From NCBI RefSeq assembly GCF_017794965.1, contig NZ_CP051240.1, positions 3,224,001-3,288,000 on the forward strand: a stretch of DNA of 64,000 nucleotides, read 5' to 3'. This document shows positions 25,395 to 34,614 of the stretch, one piece after another. Numbering within the stretch: the first letter of the stretch is position 1; every line of letters begins with the position of its first letter. The stretch comes from Alcanivorax sp. (GTDB lineage: Bacteria > Pseudomonadota > Gammaproteobacteria > Pseudomonadales > Alcanivoracaceae). The notes below the pieces were generated by a model. It had not been told where the DNA came from and made no database searches. It was given only the letters and a program-made list of their open reading frames with translations. A program made the position numbers and the translations under genes.

Positions 25395-25418
25395 AATATG
25401 CGTTTACTATTGTCGGCA
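25395..25418 (+). other. Right end of the island (attR)
   Basis: GAATATGCGTTTACTATTGT then CGGC. The comM reading frame resumes at ATT (25409). The island-side bases TTTACT replace the native TTCACC, while ATTG is shared with attL. Confidence 0.7.
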
Positions 25419-26797
25419 TGGGCGATACTGCTGTGCGCGAAAGCCGCGACCGGGTGCGCTCGGCCCTGGTCAACAGTGGCTTCGAGTTCCCCCAACGGCG
25501 CATCACCGTGAGCCTGGCCCCCGCCGACCTGCCCAAGGATGGCGGCCGTTTTGATCTGGCCATTGCCCTGGGGATCCTGATTGCCAGTAATCAGCTCGGC
25601 AAGATCAGCACCGACCATCTGGAGTTTTCCGGCGAGCTCTCCCTGAACGGTTTACTTAATCCGGTCTCCGCTATCCTGCCCTGCGCCCTCGCGTGTCAGG
25701 ACAGCGGGCGACGCCTGGTGGTGGCCAAAGACAACGCCGATGAAGCCAGCCTCACCGGCGCCGAAACCCTCGCCGCCCGCCAGCTTTGCGAAGTGGCCGC
25801 CCACCTTACCGGCCAGCAGCCCCTGGTACCCCATCGCAGTGAGCCTCCCCGCCCCCTGCCCTCTCAAGGAGGATGCCTGTCCGAAATCCGCGGCCAGGCC
25901 ATGGCCAAGCGGATTCTCGAGATCGCCGCCGCCGGGGGGCACTCACTGCTGTTGTGCGGTCCGCCCGGTGCCGGCAAGAGCATGCTGGCCTCACGGCTTC
26001 CAGGACTGCTGCCACCCCTGCGCACCCGCCAGGCCCTGGAAGTGGCCGCCATCCATTCACTCAAACAACCCCGCGAAAGCCAGCTGTTCTACCAGCGCCC
26101 CTACCGGGCGCCGCACCACACCAGCTCCGCCACCGCCCTGGTCGGTGGTGGCAGTTATCCCAAGCCGGGGGAAATCTCCCTTGCCCACCATGGTGTGTTA
26201 TTTCTGGATGAACTGCCGGAGTTTGATCGGCGTGTGCTGGAAGTGCTGCGCGAACCCCTGGAAACCGGCGAAGTCAGCATCGCCCGCGCGGCCCAGCAAC
26301 TCACGTTCCCGGCGCGTTTTCAGCTGGTGGCCGCCATGAATCCCTGCCCTTGCGGTTTTCTGGGGGATCCGGAAAAAAGTTGCGGCTATCGCTGCGAAAA
26401 AGCCAAGCGCTATCAGGCCAAGTTATCCGGCCCGTTACTGGACCGAATTGATCTGCATCTGGATGTGCCCGCGGTGGATGCCCATGAACTACTGGGCGAC
26501 AAGGAAGGAGAAAGCAGCGTGGAGGTGTGTCAGCGTGTGCGTGAAGCCTGGCAACAACAATGGCAGCGACAGCGCTCATTGAATCGGGACCTTGTCCCCG
26601 ACGACCTTGAACCGCTACTCCGCCCCCACCGCGACTGGCTGGCTGGCGTCATGAACCGCCTGGGTCTCTCCGCCCGGGCACTCCATCGCAGCATCCGCGT
26701 GGCCAGAACCATCGCCGACCTGGCACAGAGCGAAGAAGTGGAACGGGATCATTTACGGGAAGCGCTGAGTTACCGGCAGAATATTGAGAAGGGGTGA
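25409..26797 (+). pseudogene. comM: comM, 3' fragment
   Basis: About 463 codons encoding most of the YifB/ComM ATPase: ChlI-like N-terminal half (RESRDRVRSALVNSGFEFPQ), Walker A GPPGAGKSML, Walker B LLFLDELPEF-like segment and a C-terminal Mg_chelatase_C region (RALHRSIRVARTIADL). Without the first 34 codons it lacks its native start. Joining the two fragments gives about 495 codons, near the usual 500-506. An ATG at 25418 could start a truncated product, but excision of the island would be needed to restore ComM. Natural transformation is expected to be reduced while the island is present. Confidence 0.93.
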
Positions 26798-27233
26798 CGA
26801 CGCCTGATGCCTGATGCAAAGCCCCACCCGCTAAAACGGCGGGCCTTTTTGCATCGGGAAACCCCGGCTAGAGCCTGCTGTAGGAACGTAGCGTAGCGGA
26901 GTAACGCACGGAGTGCGGCCCCGAAGGGGTGAGCGAAGCGAATAACTTGCCTGCTCGCGATCCGAGCCTTGGCGAGGTAAGGATTCCAGAAACCCTTCTC
27001 GAACCTCAAAACCCAATCCACTTTCCATACTTCTGGTTTTACCTTTCGCAATTCGCTTTCGTCATTCGAAACTCATTCCTCGCCGAGGCTCGGATTCGCC
27101 CAGGCAAGCTGGGCTCCTACAGAAAGCGTTCAATCCGTGTCATCCCTGTCGTAGCACGCCACAAAAAAAGGCTCATTGCGGATTAGCGGGAAGTTGTGAC
27201 TACCAAGGCCTTCCCTCAAATCCGCGATGAACC
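26798..27233. repeat. Intergenic repeats and possible comM terminator
   Basis: Just after the comM stop come GCCTGAT heptamers (26800-26816), then a hairpin CCCGC-TAAAAC-GGCGGG with T5 (26827-26850), probably the terminator. REP-like units follow: GTAGGAACGTAGCGTAGCGG (26880), TTGCCTGCTCGCGATCCGAG (26947), GGATTCCAGAAAC (26982), CGCCCAGGCAAGCTGGGCTC (27097). No gene. Confidence 0.75.
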
Positions 27234-27266
27234 CAAAAAAAGCCCCGCATTTGCGGGGCTCTTTTG
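27234..27266 (-). terminator. Terminator of the SDR-acyl-CoA dehydrogenase operon
   Basis: AGCCCCGCA-TT-TGCGGGGCT (27241-27260) flanked by A7 on the left (T7 on the minus strand) and TCTTTTG on the right, 30 bp past the dehydrogenase stop. Confidence 0.93.
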
Positions 27267-27296
27267 TTTTGCATGGTGCCTGTTGCGCAGAGCGAC

Positions 27297-28496
27297 TTAC
27301 GCTCCCCACTTGAAGAAGTCGCGCTTCTCTTTCAGGTAGAAGCGGGACAGCACCATCTTGTGCACCTCGCTGGCGCCGTCTACCAGACGCGCCTGGCGGG
27401 CGTAGCGGTAGATCCACTCCAGCAGGGTGTCCTTGGAGTAACCGCGGGCACCGCACAGCTGGATGGCGGTATCCGCCGCCTTGTGCAGGGTGTCGGCCAC
27501 GTGGATTTTTGCCATGGAAATTTCTTTCTTGGCAAAGTCACCCTGGTCCAGCATCCAGGCAGCCTGCATGGTCAGCAGACGGCCCACTTCGATTTCCTTG
27601 GCCACATCACCCAGCATCCACTGCACACCTTCGTGTTCGGCCAGGGTTGTTCCAAAGCTCATGCGGTTTTCCACATAACCCGCCGCTTCTTCCATGCAAC
27701 GCTTGGCCAGACCCAGCCAGCGCATGCAGTGGGTCAGACGCGCGGTACCCAAACGAATCTGGGTAACCTTCAGGCCATCGCCCACGTTGAGCAGACGGTT
27801 TTCGTCGGGAATCACCAGGCCATCGAATTTCAGTTCACAGTGACCGCCGTGCTCTTCCGGGCCCATGATCGGGATACGGCGCACGATCTCCCAGCCGGGC
27901 TGATCGGCGTCGAACAGGAAGGCAGTGAGGCCCTTGCGCGGGTCATCGCTGGTTTTGGCAATCAGGATAAAAGTCTGCGCGCCTTCGGCACCGGTGATGA
28001 ACCACTTGCGACCGTTGATGACCCAGTTGTCACCGTCCTTGGTGGCGGTGGTGTAGGTCAGGGACGGATCGGACCCACAGCCGCCATCGGGCTCGGTCAT
28101 GGCGAAGGCGGAACGTACCTTGCCGTCGATCAGTGGCTGCAGCCAACGTTCTTTCTGCTCATCATTGAGCACCTTGTTGAGCATGATCATGGTGCCGTCA
28201 TCCGGCGGTGCACAGTTGAAGACTACCGGGCCAAACGGACTGCGGGCAGCTTCTTCATAGAGCACGGCCATGCCGGCCACACCCACATCCTGGCCACCGC
28301 GCTCTTTCGGCAGCTGAAAGCCCCACAAGCCTTGCGCACGTGCCTTTTCACGCAGTGCATCGACCACGCTTTCCTTGAAGTTTTCGTGCTCGTCGTAGTT
28401 GGCCTTGTCGTTCTCCATCGGCATGACTTCGGCTTCAACAAAAGCCGCCACACGCTGACGCAGGTCTTCCAGTTCCGGGCTCAGGGAAAAATCCAT
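27297..28496 (-). CDS. Acyl-CoA dehydrogenase
   Basis: A 399-residue FAD enzyme of the acyl-CoA dehydrogenase superfamily, ACAD10/11-like subgroup: AFAMTEPDGGCGSDPS (flavin/substrate loop, about 128-143), KWFITGAEGAQTFILIAKT, RLTHCMRWLGLAKRCMEEAA and the C-terminal VDGASEVHKMVLSRF. It dehydrogenates an acyl-CoA at C2-C3 and would feed electrons to ETF. Acts in the cytoplasm. It follows an SDR dehydrogenase by 33 bp in one operon, as in branched or unusual fatty-acid degradation. The chain specificity cannot be told. Confidence 0.92.
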   Translation of the reverse strand: MDFSLSPELEDLRQRVAAFVEAEVMPMENDKANYDEHENFKESVVDALREKARAQGLWGFQLPKERGGQDVGVAGMAVLYEEAARSPFGPVVFNCAPPDDGTMIMLNKVLNDEQKERWLQPLIDGKVRSAFAMTEPDGGCGSDPSLTYTTATKDGDNWVINGRKWFITGAEGAQTFILIAKTSDDPRKGLTAFLFDADQPGWEIVRRIPIMGPEEHGGHCELKFDGLVIPDENRLLNVGDGLKVTQIRLGTARLTHCMRWLGLAKRCMEEAAGYVENRMSFGTTLAEHEGVQWMLGDVAKEIEVGRLLTMQAAWMLDQGDFAKKEISMAKIHVADTLHKAADTAIQLCGARGYSKDTLLEWIYRYARQARLVDGASEVHKMVLSRFYLKEKRDFFKWGA

Positions 28497-28529
28497 GATC
28501 TGTCCTCGGTGAATTCGGTTAGCAGATTT

Positions 28530-29285
28530 TTAAAGGGTATTGCAGAGATGCGCGCCATCCACGGCGATGATGGCACCGCTCATGTAGGACGAGGCATCAG
28601 AGGCCAGCAGCAACAGCGGGCCCACCAGTTCATCGATCTGACCCAGACGACGGTACGGAATGCGCTTGAGCATTTTCTCCGCCTGCGGGCTGTTGAAGAA
28701 ATCCTTGTTGATGTCGGTTTCCACGTAGCCCGGGCAAATGGCGTTGCAACGGATGTTGTAACGGGCACAGTCCAGCGCCAGGGATTTGGTCAGTTGTACC
28801 ACCGCCGCCTTGGAGGCGGTGTACGGCGCCACTCGGCCACCCACACGCAGGCCAAGAATGGAGGCAATGTTGACGATGCTGCCGGGACGGTTGTCGCGCT
28901 TCCACTGCTGGATGGCGAACTTGGATACCGCCCACACGCCTTTCAGGTTGGTGTCGACCACGCGATCCCATTCTTCTTCAGGGATGTTCTCGGTGGGGCC
29001 TTCCTGGGAGATACCGGCGTTGTTCACCACCACATCCAGGGCAGGCATGTCGGCAAAGGCCGCTTCCACGCTGGCGTGATCGCTTACGTCCATGGGCACC
29101 ACGATGGCTTCACGGCCCAGGGCACGCACGGCGTTGGCGGTGTCTTCCAGTTTTTCCACGCGGCGGGCGGCCAGCACCACATCCGCGCCTTCTTCGGCCA
29201 GCGCCTTGGCAAAGTGGGCGCCAAAGCCGCTTGAGGCACCGGTAATCAGAATACGCTTACCGGCAACACTGAATCGCTGAGTCAT
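28530..29285 (-). CDS. SDR family NAD(P)-dependent oxidoreductase
   Basis: A 251-residue classical short-chain dehydrogenase: cofactor motif TGASSGFG (15-22), NNAG near 87-90, catalytic Ser in NIASILG and YTASK (Tyr/Lys), and the C-terminal SYMSGAIIAVDGAH. First gene of an operon with the acyl-CoA dehydrogenase, so a 3-hydroxyacyl-CoA or related alcohol is a reasonable substrate. D in place of a basic residue after the second strand is not evident (AARRVEK), which hints at NADP preference, a weak inference. Confidence 0.9.
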   Translation of the reverse strand: MTQRFSVAGKRILITGASSGFGAHFAKALAEEGADVVLAARRVEKLEDTANAVRALGREAIVVPMDVSDHASVEAAFADMPALDVVVNNAGISQEGPTENIPEEEWDRVVDTNLKGVWAVSKFAIQQWKRDNRPGSIVNIASILGLRVGGRVAPYTASKAAVVQLTKSLALDCARYNIRCNAICPGYVETDINKDFFNSPQAEKMLKRIPYRRLGQIDELVGPLLLLASDASSYMSGAIIAVDGAHLCNTL

Positions 29286-29350
29286 AAGGCTCTCCTTCTT
29301 GATGGGGAGAACCTAACCAGCAGAGGGCCGTTGAACAAGGACGAAAACGC

Positions 29351-29839
29351 TCAGGGCACTGATGTCAGCAGTAAGGACAAGGCATGGCGGGTATCGGGGG
29401 TGGCATCCGGCAGGGCCAGCGCTTGCCGGGCCGGCAGCCAGTCGATGGCCACCACTTCATCACTCAGGGACACCGCTTCCGGACACACCCGCACCGATGA
29501 CAGCGCCCCCCACACCCGGTGATGGGGATTGGCAAACCAGAACCACTGCCAGCGGCGAAACTGGCGGCGCAACCCCAGTTCCTCATGCAGTTCACGGCTG
29601 AGTCCCTGGGCCACGGATTCGTCCGGGCGCATCACCCCACCGGCGGCCAGATCCCAGCCACCGGGATAGAAATGCTTGTCCGCCGCCCGCTGCTGCACAC
29701 ACACCCGCCCGGCCAGATCCTGCACCACCACGTAGGAGGCACGATGAATCAACCGGTCGCGCTGCATGCGGCCACGCTGGCAACTGCCACGGGGATGGTT
29801 ATGCCGGGACACCAGCAGGACAGGTTCGTGATTGCTCAT
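29351..29839 (-). CDS. Nudix hydrolase (YfcD-like)
   Basis: A 162-residue Nudix protein with a complete Nudix box: G-x5-E-x7-RELHEELG at about 67-89 (starting GGVMRPDESVAQGLSREL). The N-terminal HRASYVVVQDLAGRVCVQQR and the following YPGGWDLAAGG are typical of the YfcD / isopentenyl-diphosphate isomerase-like group. It hydrolyses a nucleoside-diphosphate-linked compound; the actual substrate is unknown. Monocistronic, 65 bp from the divergent SDR operon end region. Confidence 0.87.
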   Translation of the reverse strand: MSNHEPVLLVSRHNHPRGSCQRGRMQRDRLIHRASYVVVQDLAGRVCVQQRAADKHFYPGGWDLAAGGVMRPDESVAQGLSRELHEELGLRRQFRRWQWFWFANPHHRVWGALSSVRVCPEAVSLSDEVVAIDWLPARQALALPDATPDTRHALSLLLTSVP

Positions 29840-30371
29840 GGGGTGTTGTTATTCAGCAATGCGGATCGGCAACAGTAGCGGCATGGGAGGGGGAATACCA
29901 GATCGAAGCTCGAGACCTCACGTAGGAACGGTCTGTGCTCGTCAGGTCAGCCAGCAAGCGACCTTATCCGTAGGAACGTAGCGTAGCGGAGTAACGCACG
30001 CAGTGCGGCCCGAAGGGTGAGCGAAGCGAATAACTTGCCTGCAAGCGATCCGAGCCTCAGCGAGGTAATCAGTTTTGAGTAACGAGTGCGAGTCTCGAAA
30101 GGCAAGGAAGACAAAAGCCGCAAGCTACAAGCTACAACGCGGGGTATGACCTCATCATTTGCAACGCCGTGCCCGCGAAACCTATGGCGGGTGCGCGGGC
30201 CTGGCTTGGCAATTTTCCAAAAGCGCCCCCTGTAGGAGCCCAGCTCGCCTGGGCGAACAGCCATAGTAGCTATTGGCTTCTTTAGGTGAGCCAAATTGTT
30301 GGCCCTCCTACAGCCTTGCCCAGGCTCGGGATCGCCCAGACGAGCTGGGCTCCTACATAAGACAGGAGAAG
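29840..30371. repeat. Repeat-only interval with a core element copy
   Basis: REP-like units (GTAGGAACGTAGCGTAGCGG about 29971; CCCAGCTCGCCTGGGCGAAC 30239; GACGAGCTGGGCTCCTAC 30338). At 30121-30210 AGCTACA heptamers lead into CAACGCGGGG ... TTTGCAACGCCGTGCCCGCG ... GGTGCGCGGGC, similar to the core elements at 47732, 49231 and 63850. GGAAGACAAAAGC at 30107 resembles the GGAAAGTCAAAAGC motif near 4924. No gene. Confidence 0.7.
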
Positions 30372-31418
30372 TTACGGCTGGAAATAACTCGGCGGGTGGC
30401 CGGTCCATTTGCGGAAGGCGCGGGCGAAATTACTGGGGTCCGCATAGCCGAGACGGTTGGCCACCTGCTGCACGGTAATGTTGGCCTGCAGATAGCCCAT
30501 GGCCTTGGTCATGCGCACCTCTTCCAGCAGTGAGCGGTAACTCACATCCAGTGCGTTGAGATAACGGCGCAGGGTACGGGAAGTCACATGGAAGTTGCTG
30601 GCCAGCTGCTCCAGGCTGGGCAGCATGCCTTCCGCCTGCATCAGACGGGCACGCACCCGGCTGGCCCAGTCCTGATCCGCTTCCAGCCGTTGCAGCTCTT
30701 CCTCGCATTTCTGCGCGGCCATCTGCCGGGAGGCCGGATCAGACAGGGTGAACGGCTCATTCAACAGCCGGGTCGGCAGACGCAGTGCCGCCACCTCGGC
30801 GCCAAACTCCACCGGCATGCCCAGCAGTTCACCGTAAAGCGGAGCATGCTCTGGCGCCGGATACGGCAGCTCCAGCACCGCGCCCTGGAAACGGTCGCCC
30901 AGCAAATAACGGATACCACCGACCACCGCCGCCACCACCACTTCCAGGTAGGTCTCGCGGATATCGCCCAGCGGCATGCTTTCGATCAGGCAGAAACGCA
31001 CCCCGCTGCTCACCGGTTCGATACGCGGCACACACAGGCGGGTACGGGTACGGAAATAGCGTTCCAGCAGGCGCAGGGCATCGCCCAGGTCGGCACTGCT
31101 GATGGCCGCATAGCCCAGCAGGCCGTGGGCGGTCAGAGTCAGCTGCTGGCCCAGCTTCAGACCCAGCGCCGGATTACCGGTCATGTCACGCGCGCCCACC
31201 ATCACCCGACGGAACTGCTCGAAACGCAGCGCCGGCTCCGGATTGTAGACATCTTCCTTGCTCAGACCGACACGGTTCAGCAGGCGAGAGGTATCAATAC
31301 CCAACTCACCAATCAGCTCCACCAGATTACGGACATAGTTGACCGGGACCGGGGAGCGGCCTGTGCCAGGGTCCAGCTGTACGAAACGTTCGCGACTCAT
31401 AACGTCATTATACGCCAT
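30372..31418 (-). CDS. AraC family transcriptional regulator
   Basis: A 348-residue regulator. The N-terminal two-thirds (about 25-210) is the Arabinose_bd-type domain found in OruR/ArgR-like and lipid-responsive AraC proteins (LGLKLGQQLTLTAHGLLGYA, FLLGD-like RYLLGDRF). The C-terminal HTH_18 domain (about 250-345) contains SRTLRRYLNALDVSYRSLL and VANRLGYADPSNFARAFRKWTG. It is divergent from the fatty-acid desaturase with 119 bp between starts, so it likely controls that gene in response to a fatty acid or alcohol. The start could also be the ATG at 31400. Confidence 0.9.
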   Translation of the reverse strand: MAYNDVMSRERFVQLDPGTGRSPVPVNYVRNLVELIGELGIDTSRLLNRVGLSKEDVYNPEPALRFEQFRRVMVGARDMTGNPALGLKLGQQLTLTAHGLLGYAAISSADLGDALRLLERYFRTRTRLCVPRIEPVSSGVRFCLIESMPLGDIRETYLEVVVAAVVGGIRYLLGDRFQGAVLELPYPAPEHAPLYGELLGMPVEFGAEVAALRLPTRLLNEPFTLSDPASRQMAAQKCEEELQRLEADQDWASRVRARLMQAEGMLPSLEQLASNFHVTSRTLRRYLNALDVSYRSLLEEVRMTKAMGYLQANITVQQVANRLGYADPSNFARAFRKWTGHPPSYFQP

Positions 31419-31537
31419 ATTTCACCCCTGTCCGAAAATGACCGATAACTGGCCAGCCCTGCACTTCGAACGGCTACAGCTGTTCACGAAAATGCGCGTC
31501 ATCAGACCAGACTCGGCATCAACGCCAAGGACACAAC

Positions 31538-32602
31538 ATGAACACTGATACGCAAACCTACAGTCGCCAGTTCGGCGCCGATGACGCTCGCGCCATTCGT
31601 GATGCGGTCAAGAAGGACTTGGGCCCGGACGCCTTCCGCTCCCGCCCACGGCGTGCCCTGTGGTTTATTCCCATGACTGCCATCATCGTCGGCAGCATCG
31701 CCAGCATTCTGGCCTTTGATCTGCCCTGGTGGGGCAACCTGCTGCTTAGCCTGCTGGCGGGCCACACCCTGGCCTGCCAGGCGCTGCTGGCCCATGAAGT
31801 GCTGCACGGCGCCCTGGGCATGAGCCGTCGCATGCAGGATGTGCTCGGCTGGATGGGCTTTGGCCCGGCCATGGTGCCGCCAGAGTTCTGGCGTCGCTGG
31901 CACAACGTGGCGCACCACGCCCACACCAACCTGGGCGACAAGGACCCGGATTCCTTCGGCACCATGGCGCGCTATGAGAAGTACCCGCAGATGGCCAACT
32001 TCACCAAGCCGGCACCGGGCAGCGGCACCTGGTACAGCTTCCTGTTCCTGTTCTATTCCTTCATGTTCCACGCCCAGCTGGTGCTGTGGATGCAGACCCG
32101 CCGCCGCGACGAGTTCAAGGGCTTCAACCGCCGCAAGGCCATTACCCAGTCCATGCTCTGCGGCGCCGCCTGGATCGCCCTGGTCATCGCCTCCGGTCCG
32201 CTGGCCATCTTCACCGTGCTGATCCCGCTGATGATCCTCAACTTCATCGGCCAGAGCTACATTCTTACCAACCACATGCTGCGCCCACAGATGGACAACA
32301 ACCACCCGGTGGACAACTCCATGAGCGTACGTGCCTGGCGCTGGATCGACCCGCTGCACTTCCACTTCAGCCACCACGTGGAGCACCACCTGTTCCCGAA
32401 AATGGGCTCCGACCAGGCCCCGAAAGTGCGCGCCTGGCTACAACGGGAAATGCCCGACCGCTACGTGTGCCCGAGCCACGTGAAGGCAGTAGCCATGCTC
32501 TACCAGACCCCACGGGTGTACAAGGATGCCAAAACCCTGATCGACCCACTCAACCCGGAACGCACCGTGGACGTGATGGAGCTGCAGGGGCAATTGGGAT
32601 AG
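31538..32602 (+). CDS. Membrane fatty acid desaturase
   Basis: A 354-residue integral membrane di-iron enzyme with the three histidine boxes: HEVLH (about 87-91), HNVAHHAH (about 122-129) and HHVEHH (about 284-289), plus four or more transmembrane helices. It introduces a double bond into acyl chains of membrane lipids or acyl-CoA. Membership of the FA_desaturase family is clear; regioselectivity is not. Regulation by the divergent AraC protein is likely. The stop codon is followed within 1-2 bp by a GACGCCT heptamer array and then a strong terminator. Confidence 0.92.
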   Translation: MNTDTQTYSRQFGADDARAIRDAVKKDLGPDAFRSRPRRALWFIPMTAIIVGSIASILAFDLPWWGNLLLSLLAGHTLACQALLAHEVLHGALGMSRRMQDVLGWMGFGPAMVPPEFWRRWHNVAHHAHTNLGDKDPDSFGTMARYEKYPQMANFTKPAPGSGTWYSFLFLFYSFMFHAQLVLWMQTRRRDEFKGFNRRKAITQSMLCGAAWIALVIASGPLAIFTVLIPLMILNFIGQSYILTNHMLRPQMDNNHPVDNSMSVRAWRWIDPLHFHFSHHVEHHLFPKMGSDQAPKVRAWLQREMPDRYVCPSHVKAVAMLYQTPRVYKDAKTLIDPLNPERTVDVMELQGQLG

Positions 32603-32603
32603 G

Positions 32604-32717
32604 GACGCCTGACGCCTGACGCCTGACGCCTGACGCCTGACGCCTGACGCCTGACGCCTGACGCCTGACGCCTGACGCCTGACGCCTGACGCCTGACGCC
32701 TGACGCCTGACGCCTGA
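32604..32717. repeat. GACGCCT heptamer array, 16 units
   Basis: About 16 near-perfect copies of the 7-bp unit GACGCCT between the desaturase stop codon and its terminator. Every unit carries TGA in the sense strand; since 7 is not a multiple of 3, stops occur in all frames. Confidence 0.95.
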
Positions 32718-32754
32718 AAAAAGGCCCGCCCGGTAAACCGGGCGGGCCTTTTTG
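32717..32754 (+). terminator. Terminator of the desaturase gene
   Basis: A6, then AAGGCCCGCCCGG-TAAA-CCGGGCGGGCCTTTTT: a 13-bp GC-rich stem with U-run, immediately after the heptamer array. Confidence 0.95.
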
Positions 32755-32777
32755 CGTCGGTACAACCCTCGCTATAC

Positions 32778-32962
32778 CCCGCCGTAGGAGCGAGCCTGCT
32801 CGCGATCCGAGCCTTGGCGAGGTATGGATTCCAGAGACGAGTTTCGAAGATCAAAAACTTGGGCCAGGCACGCGATTTGGGGTTTAGCCTTTCGAAACTC
32901 GCTTCTCGCAACTCGAAGCTATTACCTCGCTTAGGCTCGGATCGCTCAGGCGAGCTGAGCTC
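32778..32962. repeat. REP-like repeats before the macro-domain gene
   Basis: GTAGGAGCGAGCCTGCTCGC (about 32783), GGTATGGATTCCAGAGACGA (32821), TTTCGAAACTCGC, ACCTCGCTTAGGCTCGGATC (32923) and GGCGAGCTGAGCTCCTAC. A closely similar copy lies at 33547-33735. No gene. Confidence 0.8.
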
Positions 32963-33505
32963 CTACGGATCATTCGGCAGGGCCATCAATGCCCTGTCGA
33001 AAACCGCCCTGTCACTCTCGCCAAACAACACAAAACGCACCGTACGGACATTGCTTAAACCAGTCGCAACCTCCGCCACGGTTTTCAGGGTAACGTCGGC
33101 AGCCTCTTCGATGGGATAACCAAATATACCGGTGGAAATCGCCGGAAACCCAATGGCAGCGATGCCGTTCCGGTCAGCCAGCAAAAGGGCGTCCCGATAA
33201 CAGGATGCCAGCAACCCGGCCTCCGGCTTGTCCCGGCCATACACGGGCCCAAGACAATGAATCACATGGGCATTGGGCAGGTGATGACCACCGGAAATCA
33301 CCGCCTGACCGGGCTTGATCGGCCCCAGCGGAAGGCATTCCGCCTCCAGCCCCGGCCCCGCAACCCGATGAATCGCCCCTGCCACCCCACCGCCCATACG
33401 CAACTCCGCATTGGCTGCATTCACAATGGCATCCAGGTCCGGCTGATTGGCGATATCACCCTGCACCGTTTCCACGGTGACCTTCCCGAATTGGCGTTGC
33501 GTCAT
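32963..33505 (-). CDS. Macro domain protein, O-acetyl-ADP-ribose deacetylase-like
   Basis: A 180-residue stand-alone macro domain: VQGDIANQPDLDAIVNAAN (15-33), GGGVAGAIHRVAG (38-50), VIHCLGPVYG and FPAISTGIFGYP (about 118-129), matching the YmdB/MacroD group. These enzymes remove the acetyl or ADP-ribosyl group from O-acetyl-ADP-ribose or modified proteins. Cytoplasmic. It is isolated between two near-identical repeat blocks, so context gives no further hint. Confidence 0.92.
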   Translation of the reverse strand: MTQRQFGKVTVETVQGDIANQPDLDAIVNAANAELRMGGGVAGAIHRVAGPGLEAECLPLGPIKPGQAVISGGHHLPNAHVIHCLGPVYGRDKPEAGLLASCYRDALLLADRNGIAAIGFPAISTGIFGYPIEEAADVTLKTVAEVATGLSNVRTVRFVLFGESDRAVFDRALMALPNDP

Positions 33506-33529
33506 GACAGCCTCCTTGTCTCTAATCCA

Positions 33530-33754
33530 ATCTTCGCAACGAAGCCGCTGTAGGAGCCCAGCTTGCCTGGGCGATTCGAGCCTAAGCGAGGTAAGGATTC
33601 CAGAGACGAGTTTCGAAGATCAAAAAAACCTGGGCCAGGCAAGCGATTTGGGGGTTAGCCTTTCAAACTCGTTACTCGCAACTCGAAGCTATTACCTCGC
33701 TTAGGCTCGGATCGCGAGCAGGCTCGCTCCTACAGCGGCTTCGTAGAAGCAGCT
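33530..33754. repeat. REP-like repeat block (second copy)
   Basis: GTAGGAGCCCAGCTTGCCTG (33550), GGTAAGGATTCCAGAGACGA (33590), TTACCTCGCTTAGGCTCGGA (33690), GAGCAGGCTCGCTCCTACAG (33716) and a GGCTTCGTAGAA end. It shares the whole order with the block at 32778-32962. Confidence 0.8.
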
Positions 33755-34444
33755 TTAGATATTGGCGATCTCTTCCTCCGTCAGCGCCCGAAACGCCCCC
33801 GGCGCCAGACCCGCATCCAGCTCGATCTCACCGATCTGCTCCCGGTGCAGCCCGACCACCTTGTTGCCCCGGGCGGCCAGCATCCGTTTCACCTGATGGT
33901 AACGACCTTCGGTAATCGTCAGCAGCAGTTCGTGCTCACTCACCCGCTCCGCCTTCGCTGGCAGGGTGGGCTTGTCCTCACCACGCAACAGAATGCCGTC
34001 ACGCAGCGCCTGAAGATCCTCATCACTGACCGGATCGGCACAGCTTACCCGGTAGCGTTTGCCACAGGCATGATTCGGCGAGGTCAGCCGATGTGACCAG
34101 TCGCCATCGCTGGTCAGCAGCACCAGCCCGGTGGTGTCCCGGTCCAGCCGCCCGGCCGGGTGCAGATCCCGGCGCAGCTCAACGGGAATCAGATCCACCA
34201 CGGTGCGGTGCTCGCCGTCCTCGGTGGCACTCACCACCCCCGCCGGCTTGTGCAGCATCAGATAGCGATGGCCCGGCAATTGCACCCGTTCATCATGGAG
34301 CCAGACTGCCTGGCCTTCTGTCACCCGGGTATTGGCCTTGGGCCGCGCTTCGCCATCCACACGCACCGCGCCCTTGCCGATCAGTATTTTCACCTGCTTG
34401 CGGCTCAGCCCGGTGCCGTGAGCAAGAAAGAAATCCAGACGCAT
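33755..34444 (-). CDS. rsuA: 16S rRNA pseudouridine(516) synthase RsuA
   Basis: A 229-residue pseudouridine synthase: N-terminal S4 RNA-binding domain (1-60, RLDFFLAHGTGLSRKQVKIL), then the RsuA/RluB/E/F catalytic domain with HKPAGVVSATED, the catalytic aspartate in GRLDRDTTGLVLLT (about 102-115) and ITEGRYHQVKRMLAARGN. Length equals E. coli RsuA (231). It isomerises U516 of 16S rRNA. The ATG at 34444 fits the family start. It is divergent from rep, 170 bp away. Confidence 0.9.
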   Translation of the reverse strand: MRLDFFLAHGTGLSRKQVKILIGKGAVRVDGEARPKANTRVTEGQAVWLHDERVQLPGHRYLMLHKPAGVVSATEDGEHRTVVDLIPVELRRDLHPAGRLDRDTTGLVLLTSDGDWSHRLTSPNHACGKRYRVSCADPVSDEDLQALRDGILLRGEDKPTLPAKAERVSEHELLLTITEGRYHQVKRMLAARGNKVVGLHREQIGEIELDAGLAPGAFRALTEEEIANI

Positions 34445-34614
34445 GACCATACTGATGCAGACCACTTCCACAGGCCGCCCCCGGCCATGCCAACGCGCCG
34501 GGAGGAGCAAAATTCGTCGATCAACTGACACCCGGTATCTGGAGTGCAGCCACTTCGCTGGTATCATACCCGCCTTTGCCATTCACCTCCGAACCCGAGC
34601 CGGATAACCGCCCC

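Larger units (their letters stand above)
19032..25411. mobile_element. 6.4-kb integrative (probably mobilizable) island in comM
   Basis: Markedly AT-rich compared with the GC-rich flanks, and bounded by the two halves of comM. Content in order: large serine recombinase (+), non-coding segment, MobV/Pre-like relaxase candidate (+), coiled-coil protein (-), about 1 kb of iterons, hairpins and terminators, HNH endonuclease (-), cytosine-5 methyltransferase (-). comM is a known insertion hotspot (for example AbaR-type islands in Acinetobacter), but those use DDE transposition genes; this island uses a serine recombinase. No type IV secretion genes, so transfer would need a helper. Confidence 0.88.

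Noticed and set aside
27264..29234. A 656-codon open frame on the plus strand
   Set aside because: It lies antisense to the acyl-CoA dehydrogenase and SDR genes, has no recognisable domain, and arises from the codon bias of the real genes.
32604..32717. CRISPR array
   Set aside because: The repeated unit is 7 bp with no spacers and no cas genes are in the window.
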